Positions 1 through 4,797 of a stretch of DNA of 5,438 nt are shown in pieces; the first letter of the stretch is position 1, and every line of letters starts with the position of its first letter. This stretch comes from Hydrogenimonas sp. Lineage in GTDB: Bacteria; Campylobacterota; Campylobacteria; Campylobacterales; Hydrogenimonadaceae. Under the pieces are notes generated by a model. That model made no database searches and had not been told where the DNA came from. It worked only from the letters and a program-made list of their open reading frames with translations. The translations under genes were made by a program, and so were the position numbers. The stretch lies in assembly GCA_021647345.1 (NCBI GenBank), contig JAKIUX010000093.1, forward strand, positions 1-5,438. The letters run 5' to 3'.

Positions 1-572
1 TGAAAGGGGGTATACTTGGCAGCGAAAATCTTAATTGCGAACTGCAAAAAATATTCAACCCAAACCCGAAACAGTCTGTAAAACGGGGTCTTTACACCTT
101 CTCGCTCTACGATAAAGTGGTGCATATCAAGAATGAGAATATGCCTGCTTGCAACCCTGACGACTTCAAAAAGGGGGTTGAGCCGACGGAGCAGAGAATA
201 TTCAACGGAATGATAGGGCTAATTTTTAGAATCGATCCACAAGAGGAGGAGTGCTTCGTATACTACCCAAACGAGAATGTTGTCGTAAAGTATGGCTTCG
301 ACACTTTAGCCGACTATTTAAGCCTCGCTTATGCGCTAACGATCCATAAAACACAGGGTATGGAGTATGAGTGCGTAATCATTCCCGTATCCTACAGCCA
401 CTATATTATGCACAATAGAAAACTTCTATATACAGCCGTAACGAGAGCTAAAGATATATGTATCGCTATTGGTGAATCTCCCGCTTTTAAAGGCGCATGC
501 AAAAGAGTCGACAACCGGCAAAAGAGGGATACCTTGCTTCCGCTTCTAAAAAACCAAGACTTGGCTACTTAA
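1..572 (+). CDS. RecD-like SF1 DNA helicase, C-terminal part (5' end outside window)
   Basis: The reading frame is open from base 3 (189 visible residues) and ends at TAA 570-572, so the ATG at 117 is internal and not the start. The visible part matches the C-terminal helicase core of RecD/RecD2-type superfamily 1 DNA helicases. The LGSENLNCELQKIFNP stretch (about 15-62) is typical of the segment before the second RecA-like fold. It is followed by the FNGMIGLI segment, helicase motif V (HKTQGMEYE, starting at 345) and motif VI (YTAVTRA, 429-449), whose Arg at 444-446 is the expected arginine finger. Known family role: ATP-driven 5'-3' DNA unwinding in recombination and repair. The Walker A and B motifs would lie upstream and cannot be seen, so intactness is unknown. 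After motif VI only about 40 residues follow, a normal family ending. It could also be annotated as an AAA-family ATPase or exonuclease V alpha-like protein; the helicase call is secure, the exact subfamily is not. Confidence 0.85.
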   Translation, partial: KGGILGSENLNCELQKIFNPNPKQSVKRGLYTFSLYDKVVHIKNENMPACNPDDFKKGVEPTEQRIFNGMIGLIFRIDPQEEECFVYYPNENVVVKYGFDTLADYLSLAYALTIHKTQGMEYECVIIPVSYSHYIMHNRKLLYTAVTRAKDICIAIGESPAFKGACKRVDNRQKRDTLLPLLKNQDLAT

Positions 573-666
573 GGTTAATAAATATTAATTATAGTATATA
601 TGCTTGCTTATCATAACAGAAAGCACCTATTTTAGGTATGGGTAGGCTATATTTCTTTTAAAACAA

Positions 667-695
667 TTGCTCTTTTTTTAGTTTAACGATATAAT
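667..695 (+). promoter_or_regulatory. Predicted sigma-70-type promoter for the OmpA-family gene
   Basis: A perfect TATAAT -10 hexamer lies at 690-695. A partial -35 (TTGCTC, 667-672, three of six consensus bases) precedes it with a 17-bp spacer that includes a T-run. The implied start site is about 702, giving a leader of about 23 nt to the ATG at 725. Campylobacterota promoters often have a strong -10 and a weak -35, so this fits. The surrounding 573-724 gap is A/T-rich and holds no convincing small gene. Confidence 0.55.
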
Positions 696-724
696 TTTAT
701 AACATAGATATAAATTCAAAAAAG

Positions 725-2137
725 ATGAGAGGGGCGGGTTTGCGAAGAGTGCTTTTGCTATCTTTTTTGCTTATATTTTCAGTATCGCTTTACGCTGAAT
801 ACAGAAGTGTATATAGTCTAACACCTGTCTTAAATAGATATGAAACGCTTGGCAAAGCTCTTCTTGATGACGACAACGCTTTTGGAATAAGGGTAGGGTA
901 CAACTTTGATGAGCAGTTGGGTGCCGAGGTTGAGTATAGCTTTTTAAAAAATTTTACCATTTTAGATCAACCCGACTCATTGTCTACCGATGGCCATAAA
1001 CTATTAGCCAATATTCTAATTCATCTTAAAGATGATGAAGGTTTTATACCATATATGACTATGGGGTTGGGCGGCGAAAGCTATAGTAATGCGAAAGGCT
1101 CGCTAAAAGGAGGCTTCATAGGAGCTTTCGGATTAGGAGCCCACTTTCTGGTTAAAGAGCCCTTTTCGGTGAGATTTGAAGTAAGAGATATAGTCCGGCT
1201 TTCAGATTTTGGACATACATTCAACTGGACATTCGGGGTAGAGTGTGGTTTTGGAAAGCTTGAGAAGAGTTGCACTGAAGAGCTTTTCAGTTACTACTAC
1301 GCTCCCAAAGATAGAGGTAATAGCAGATATGCTTATGAGGAGAGAAAAGAGAAAAAGAGCGAAAGTATCGACGATTTTGATATATCAAATACCGCTTCTG
1401 GACCAATATCGCAAAAGAGAGAGTTTGATCGAAGCAGGTATAAACATACCAAGATAGCAGCAGTATCGCAGGATAGAGTGGCTAAAGAGAAGAGCTCTTT
1501 AAGTATGCCTGCAACAACTTCAGCTTCCGACATCTCCCACGTAGGGCCCATAGCCCCATCAGATGTAAACACGGCGACAAAAGTTATAAGAGGCACAACT
1601 CTTCATGACAAAAAGCCTCAGTCCAATAAAAGTTTCGAGAGCATCGCGCCAATCGATTCAGATGAAAGCGGCTCAAAAGATGCTGCCGCAAATATTACGC
1701 CAAAATCTACGGCTTTAAGCATAAAAGATGGCGTAAAAGTCGCCCAAAACGGCAAAGTGGATGGTGAAAATAGCTCAGGCGAGAGCTTTGCACTAAAAGA
1801 GAGCATTGCTCATTTCGATTTTGATTCGGCTATTTTGCATAGAGAAGATTTGGCCAAGATAGAGCAATTGGCCGCATTTCTGAAAAAGAGAGAATCCTTT
1901 AAGGTTAAGGTAGAGGGGCATACAGATAGTATAGGCAGTGTCGAATACAACTACAGGCTATCTCTAAAAAGAGCTGAAGCGGTAAAAAAGGCTCTTGTGG
2001 ATTTTGGTGTTGAGCCGCAAAGAGTGGTGGTAAAGGGGTATGGAGAGAGCAGGCCGATTGCAGATAACGACACAAAGGAGGGGCGAGCTAAAAATAGAAG
2101 AGCCGACGCCGTTACCATAACCGTAGTAAAAAAGTAA
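725..2137 (+). CDS. OmpA-family outer-membrane protein with long spacer
   Basis: Predicted outer-membrane protein that tethers the membrane to peptidoglycan. Residues 1-24 form a signal peptide (basic start, hydrophobic core, likely cut after SLYA24). Residues about 25-178 look like an OmpA-type eight-stranded barrel (alternating patterns such as FGIRVGYNF and LGAEVEYSF). Residues about 184-355 are a polar, low-complexity, probably disordered spacer rich in Ser, Lys, Asp and Ala. Residues about 358-470 are a complete OmpA C-terminal domain: FDFDSAIL, GHTDSIGS, LSLKRAEAV, GYGESRPIADN and NRRAD. D401 of HTD and R416 of KRA sit 15 residues apart, as do the two diaminopimelate-binding residues of Acinetobacter OmpA (D271/R286). 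Two cysteines (C174, C183) at the barrel end could pair, which is inference. The start is uncertain: ATG 725 lacks a clear Shine-Dalgarno, whereas TTG 740 has AGAGGGG just upstream and would give a tidy 19-residue signal peptide. The stop is one base from the convergent PAS gene. Confidence 0.9.
   Translation: MRGAGLRRVLLLSFLLIFSVSLYAEYRSVYSLTPVLNRYETLGKALLDDDNAFGIRVGYNFDEQLGAEVEYSFLKNFTILDQPDSLSTDGHKLLANILIHLKDDEGFIPYMTMGLGGESYSNAKGSLKGGFIGAFGLGAHFLVKEPFSVRFEVRDIVRLSDFGHTFNWTFGVECGFGKLEKSCTEELFSYYYAPKDRGNSRYAYEERKEKKSESIDDFDISNTASGPISQKREFDRSRYKHTKIAAVSQDRVAKEKSSLSMPATTSASDISHVGPIAPSDVNTATKVIRGTTLHDKKPQSNKSFESIAPIDSDESGSKDAAANITPKSTALSIKDGVKVAQNGKVDGENSSGESFALKESIAHFDFDSAILHREDLAKIEQLAAFLKKRESFKVKVEGHTDSIGSVEYNYRLSLKRAEAVKKALVDFGVEPQRVVVKGYGESRPIADNDTKEGRAKNRRADAVTITVVKK
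728..742 (+). promoter_or_regulatory. Possible ribosome binding site and alternative TTG start for the OmpA-family gene
   Basis: AGAGGGG at 728-734 lies 5-7 nt before TTG 740-742, which is in frame with the called ATG at 725. The bases before ATG 725 are only an A-rich run ending AAAAAAG, with no clear match to the anti-Shine-Dalgarno. Starting at TTG removes five residues (MRGAG) and leaves a protein beginning MRRVLLLSF, a typical signal-peptide opening. Either start gives the same mature protein. Confidence 0.4.
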
Positions 2138-2138
2138 A

Positions 2139-2654
2139 CTATTCGCCTCTTTGTAAAGAGAAGACTAATTCATCGTATGTGGTACCGTTTGATTTGAGAA
2201 GATTTTTCAGGTAGGCACCGGAAGCCTCAATTCCTCCTCTTTTTTCCTCCTCAAGCAGTTTGGCATAAATGGGTTCTATTGCTTTGACCCCGTCTCTGTT
2301 CGGTTTGCGTCTAACCGAATGGTAGTCTCTTATATTGCCGTCGCCATCTAGTGTTGCCGTAACGTTTGCAAATACCCAATAAAAACTTCCGTCTTTACAG
2401 AGGTTTTTTACAAATGCGAAGATCTCTTCTTTGTTTTGTATTCTCTCCCAAAGAAGCTTGAATACGATTTTTGGCATATCCGGGTGCCTTAAGATTGAGT
2501 GGGGAGAGCCGATGAGCTCTTTTTCACTGTAGCCTGAGATCTTTATAAATATCTTATTGCAGTAGATGATATGCCCATGAAGGTCGGTTTTAGAGACAAT
2601 ATAATCACCGTCGCTTAAAAAGCGCTCGTTTAGTGTAGGCTCAGGTCTTCTCAT
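2139..2654 (-). CDS. Single-domain PAS protein, Aer/CetB-like (probable FAD-binding redox sensor)
   Basis: A 171-residue soluble protein made of one PAS domain (about 15-115) and a helical tail (about 120-171). It closely resembles the PAS domain of the aerotaxis receptor Aer and of Campylobacter CetB, which senses energy or redox state through FAD and signals to a membrane chemoreceptor. Residues aligning with the E. coli Aer flavin pocket are present: R56, H57 and D59 in LRHPDMP (Aer R57, H58, D60) and W69 (Aer W70). The usual GEPWSG is changed to KEEIFAF, so the second Trp (Aer W79) is replaced by I78. VKNLCKDGSFYWV matches the family VKNRxKNGxxYWV. The tail (AIEPIYAKLLEEEKR) matches the stretch after PAS in Aer. 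There is no HAMP, kinase, GGDEF or MCP domain and no chemoreceptor gene beside it, so the signalling partner must be elsewhere. Start ATG at 2652-2654 is preceded by GAGG at good spacing. FAD binding is inferred from motif identity. Confidence 0.85.
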   Translation of the reverse strand: MRRPEPTLNERFLSDGDYIVSKTDLHGHIIYCNKIFIKISGYSEKELIGSPHSILRHPDMPKIVFKLLWERIQNKEEIFAFVKNLCKDGSFYWVFANVTATLDGDGNIRDYHSVRRKPNRDGVKAIEPIYAKLLEEEKRGGIEASGAYLKNLLKSNGTTYDELVFSLQRGE

Positions 2655-2733
2655 GGCTACCTCACTCTCCTCGATTTATTTTGTTAAAAATAAATAAAAT
2701 ATATCAATTCTATTTTATTTTTAAGATTTATTT

Positions 2734-2739
2734 ATTATA
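2734..2739 (-). promoter_or_regulatory. Candidate -10 element for the PAS gene
   Basis: Read on the minus strand these bases are TATAAT, implying a start site at about 2727 and a leader of about 72 nt. No TTGACA-like -35 sits at the standard distance (ATTATT is there instead). However, the TTGAC-N4-GTCAA palindrome is centred exactly 41.5 bp upstream of the predicted start, the position used by class II CRP/FNR activators. The region is A/T-rich and another minus-strand TATAAT occurs at 2783-2788, so this choice is not unique. Confidence 0.4.
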
Positions 2740-2761
2740 TATTTTATACAGAAGTGAATAA

Positions 2762-2775
2762 TTGACATTGGTCAA
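2762..2775. promoter_or_regulatory. Candidate CRP/FNR-family operator (TTGAC-N4-GTCAA)
   Basis: A perfect inverted repeat with 5-bp arms: TTGAC 2762-2766, spacer ATTG, GTCAA 2771-2775. The form matches the CRP/FNR superfamily site pattern (FNR consensus TTGAT-N4-ATCAA), differing by one symmetric base per arm. It lies in the divergent region between the PAS gene and dapD, centred at -41.5 for one candidate PAS promoter and covering the -35 of a candidate dapD promoter. That would suit activation leftwards and interference rightwards, which is inference. The regulator is not encoded in this window. Confidence 0.45.
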
Positions 2776-2790
2776 GCTTTTTATTATAAA
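2762..2790 (+). promoter_or_regulatory. Candidate distal dapD promoter (near-consensus sigma-70)
   Basis: TTGACA at 2762-2767 and TATAAA at 2785-2790 are separated by 17 bp, giving eleven of twelve consensus bases. The implied start is about 2797, leaving a leader of about 68 nt before dapD. Its -35 is the left arm of the palindrome at 2762-2775, so a bound regulator would be expected to block it. Confidence 0.55.
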
Positions 2791-2825
2791 GAGCGCCTCT
2801 AAAGTGGGTGTCAATAAATTTGGAG

Positions 2826-2831
2826 TATAAT
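2826..2831 (+). promoter_or_regulatory. Candidate proximal dapD -10 element
   Basis: A perfect TATAAT in the context GGAGTATAATCGCGC, implying a start at about 2838 and a leader of about 27 nt containing the GAGGAG ribosome binding site at 2854-2859. No -35 is recognisable, which is common in Campylobacterota. It could serve as a constitutive promoter alongside the distal one. Confidence 0.5.
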
Positions 2832-2864
2832 CGCGCAACTATTCATGACAAGTGAGGAGACGGT

Positions 2865-4073
2865 ATGGCTTTAGATAGAGTTGAAAGCAAAGAAGAGTTC
2901 AAAAAACTGGTAAACGAAGTAGAGGCGCAGAATGGTTACAGAAAGCCTGTAGCCTTCGGTATATGCCGTGTAGACAGGGGGCAGAAAAATAGAGATAAGA
3001 TTTTGCAGGCTATCTACCCTTTGATAAACTGGAACGAAAACTTCGGTTCGGCCGCTATCTTCATAGCAGCACTGCAAAATAGCGGCGAGAGTGTAGATTT
3101 TTCAGCCTCGGAGCAGCTTTTTGATGTTACCGACGCTTTTGTGATAAACGCTGTTGCGGCATTCAACCCATATTTGAAAGAGGCTAAAGGGGAGGCACAC
3201 AAAAATGTCCAGGTCATAAAAGAGCTTGCCAAGATAACAGAGTGCGAAGAGCTTGAGGATAACTTCAAGATCATATTTCTCTTTGAAGATGATGCTCCTC
3301 AGAGTGTAGAGGCGGTGTATCTGAAGCTCTATGCTCTATCACTTGCTAAAGCGGAACTAAGAAGCGTCAACCTAAACGGAGCCTTCGGAATTTTACACAA
3401 TGTGGCATGGTTTGGAAATGAGCCGTTTGAACTCGATTGGCTCAGAGAGAATGAGATAGAGCTAAAACTAAACGGTGCATACCCCGAAATAGAGAGTGTC
3501 GACAAGTTTCCAAGATATCTGCAGCATATTATACCGGCTGATAACACAAGAATACTCGATAGCGCCAAAGTAAGAATGGGCGCACAGCTGCACCCCGGTA
3601 CTACCGTTATGCCCGGCGCAAGCTACATCAACTTCAACGCCGGAACAACCGGTCCGGTCATGGTGGAAGGAAGAATTTCTAGTTCAGCTATAGTCGGGCC
3701 CGGCTCCGATGTCGGCGGCGGCGCTTCAATTTTGGGAGTATTGAGCGGAACCAACGGCAACCCCGTTACAATCGGAGAGAATGTTTTGCTTGGCGCCAAC
3801 AGCGTTACCGGAATACCTCTTGGAGACGGTTGCATCGTAGATGCCGGTATCGCTATACTGGAGGGAACGAAGGTAGCAGTTAGCAGAGCGGAACTGGAGA
3901 AGATAAAAGAGGTCAATCCGCTTTGGGATGTAAAAGTAGAAGATGAGAATATCTTTAAAGGGGTGGAGCTCTCAGGAAAGAACGGTATCCATTTTCGCCA
4001 AAACTCCATGACAGGGCAGATAGTAGCGATGAGAAGCAGAAGAGAGGTTAAGCTCAACGTCGAGCTTCACTGA
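2865..4073 (+). CDS. dapD: 2,3,4,5-tetrahydropyridine-2,6-dicarboxylate N-succinyltransferase
   Basis: Cytoplasmic enzyme of the succinylase branch of diaminopimelate/lysine synthesis. It transfers succinyl from succinyl-CoA to tetrahydrodipicolinate, supplying meso-diaminopimelate for peptidoglycan and lysine for protein. At 402 residues it is the long type-2 DapD, as in Helicobacter and related to those of Pseudomonas and Mycobacterium, rather than the roughly 275-residue E. coli type. The N-terminal half (1-225) contains FGICRVDRGQKNRDKIL. Residues about 229-345 are a left-handed beta-helix of hexapeptide turns (MGAQLHPGTTVMPGA, INFNAGTTGP, IVGPGSDVGGGASILG, IGENVLLGANSVTG). E268 in MVEGRIS aligns with the proposed catalytic Glu199 of the M. 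tuberculosis enzyme; such proteins act as trimers. GAGGAG lies 5 nt before the ATG, so the start is well supported. No other dap gene is adjacent. The last 7 bp overlap the convergent membrane-protein gene. I see no frameshift or missing segment. Confidence 0.97.
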   Translation: MALDRVESKEEFKKLVNEVEAQNGYRKPVAFGICRVDRGQKNRDKILQAIYPLINWNENFGSAAIFIAALQNSGESVDFSASEQLFDVTDAFVINAVAAFNPYLKEAKGEAHKNVQVIKELAKITECEELEDNFKIIFLFEDDAPQSVEAVYLKLYALSLAKAELRSVNLNGAFGILHNVAWFGNEPFELDWLRENEIELKLNGAYPEIESVDKFPRYLQHIIPADNTRILDSAKVRMGAQLHPGTTVMPGASYINFNAGTTGPVMVEGRISSSAIVGPGSDVGGGASILGVLSGTNGNPVTIGENVLLGANSVTGIPLGDGCIVDAGIAILEGTKVAVSRAELEKIKEVNPLWDVKVEDENIFKGVELSGKNGIHFRQNSMTGQIVAMRSRREVKLNVELH

Positions 4074-4402
4074 CCGTCAGGCTCAGATCTTCGTTGAGTA
4101 GGCTTGATCTGCCTGCAAATCTCTTTGGCCGCATACCATTTCAAGATTGCGGTAGCAGAGTGGGATAGCTCATGCTGGTTAAGAGGGACGAACGCCAGTT
4201 TTATTTTGCTAAGAACTATAAGAGAGGCAAAAATCGACAGTATCCAGAAGAGGAGTCCGTAGAGCCATCCAAATTCGGCTCCGCTCCATATGCCTATGAG
4301 AATGGGTATTAGAGTAAAAGTTGCTCTGAGCATTATGACGATAGCTCTGCACTTTTTGCTTAGAGGGGGCAGAAGTTCGATTATTGGTCTCTCTTTGTTC
4401 AT
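4067..4402 (-). CDS. Small predicted inner-membrane protein, function unknown
   Basis: A 111-residue protein that I do not recognise as a named family. The N-terminus (1-20) is polar with several basic residues. Two hydrophobic stretches follow, about 21-42 and 46-65, joined by a short turn (GAEFGW), suggesting a membrane hairpin. The rest (66-111) is a soluble tail containing KLAFVPLNQHELSHS and a helix-like ILKWYAAKEICRQ. In favour of a real gene: it fills the gap between dapD and arsC exactly, the hydrophobic pattern is well organised, and no other frame explains this stretch. Against: the ATG (4400-4402) has no visible Shine-Dalgarno, and a later start at M24 also lacks one. With only 29 bp to the divergent arsC start, its promoter must be very close to, or overlap, the ATG; a minus-strand TATGAT 10 nt before the ATG would give a nearly leaderless message. 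The 3' end overlaps dapD by 7 bp. Confidence 0.65.
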   Translation of the reverse strand: MNKERPIIELLPPLSKKCRAIVIMLRATFTLIPILIGIWSGAEFGWLYGLLFWILSIFASLIVLSKIKLAFVPLNQHELSHSATAILKWYAAKEICRQIKPTQRRSEPDGQ

Positions 4403-4411
4403 GAATATAAC
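4384..4411 (+). promoter_or_regulatory. Weak candidate promoter for the arsC unit
   Basis: TATAAC at 4406-4411 with TTGGTC at 4384-4389 (16-bp spacer) would start transcription near 4418, 14 nt before the arsC ATG and just ahead of its AGGAGG ribosome binding site (4421-4426). It overlaps the 5' end of the divergent membrane-protein gene. The match is modest, but there is little other room for a promoter. Confidence 0.35.
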
Positions 4412-4431
4412 TTTATCATAAGGAGGCTTTT

Positions 4432-4791
4432 ATGGCAACCGAAAGTGTAACTATATGGCACAATCCGAGGTGCTCCAAATCGAGAGAGGCTCTGAAACTC
4501 TTGGAAGACGAGGGAGTTGAACCGAAAGTCTACAAATATCTTGACGAAAAGCCGACAAAAGAGCAGATAGCAGAGCTTTTGAATATGCTCGGACTCAAAC
4601 CTTGCGAGATAATGAGAACCAAGGAGAGTATATATAAAGAGTTGGGACTCAAAGATGTCGATGATGACGACAAACTTATAGAAGCGATGGTAGAGTATCC
4701 GAAGCTGATAGAGCGGCCCATAGTTGTAAAGGGATCAAATGCGGTTATCGGCCGTCCACCGGAAAAAGTAGTAGAGATATTGAAAGGATAA
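4432..4791 (+). CDS. arsC: ArsC-family (glutaredoxin-dependent type) arsenate reductase
   Basis: A 119-residue ArsC/Spx-fold protein. In the E. coli plasmid ArsC family the enzyme reduces arsenate to arsenite using glutathione and glutaredoxin. The signature HNPRCSKSREAL holds the catalytic Cys (C14) and the nearby His (H10, E. coli H8). The three arginines that bind the oxyanion are all present at matching places: R62 (IMRTKES), R95 (RPIVV) and R108 (GRPPEKV), against E. coli R60, R94 and R107. It is shorter than E. coli ArsC (141) because it lacks the C-terminal tail, as chromosomal ArsC/YfgD-like proteins do. A strong AGGAGG precedes the ATG. There is no arsR, arsB or acr3 beside it. Instead an ABC-F gene begins 6 bp after its stop, so the two are probably co-transcribed. 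True arsenate activity is likely but unproven; a general thiol-redox role is the alternative. Confidence 0.88.
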   Translation: MATESVTIWHNPRCSKSREALKLLEDEGVEPKVYKYLDEKPTKEQIAELLNMLGLKPCEIMRTKESIYKELGLKDVDDDDKLIEAMVEYPKLIERPIVVKGSNAVIGRPPEKVVEILKG

Positions 4792-4797
4792 AAAGAT

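Noticed and set aside
600..635. Short ORF (MLAYHNRKHLF) in the gap before the OmpA-family gene
   Set aside because: Eleven codons, no ribosome binding site and no coding signal.
625..660. ACCTA-TTT-TAGGT hairpin as terminator of the helicase gene
   Set aside because: A five-pair stem without a directly following T-run; too weak to call as a terminator.
2147..2160. Perfect palindrome CTCTTTGTAAAGAG as a terminator between the OmpA-family and PAS genes
   Set aside because: The stem is short and A/T-heavy, lies inside the PAS coding end, and has no T-run directly after it on either strand.
2693..2719. AATAAAATA / TATTTTATT inverted repeat in the PAS leader
   Set aside because: The stem is only A/T pairs in a region that is nearly all A/T, so it is expected by chance and would be unstable.
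2655..2864. Lysine riboswitch upstream of dapD
   Set aside because: The predicted dapD leader is only about 27-68 nt, far too short for the lysine riboswitch, and no matching helices or switch terminator are visible.
2845..2874. A nine-codon upstream ORF (MTSEETVWL) overlapping the dapD start codon
   Set aside because: It has no ribosome binding site, its GAG GAG codons are the dapD Shine-Dalgarno itself, and it lacks lysine codons expected of an attenuator leader. Probably chance.
3623..4057. A 144-codon open frame antisense to dapD
   Set aside because: It lies wholly inside a confidently identified gene; its Ser/Pro/Leu-rich translation is what the reverse strand of a Gly/Ala-rich beta-helix gene gives, and no ribosome site or family resemblance is seen.
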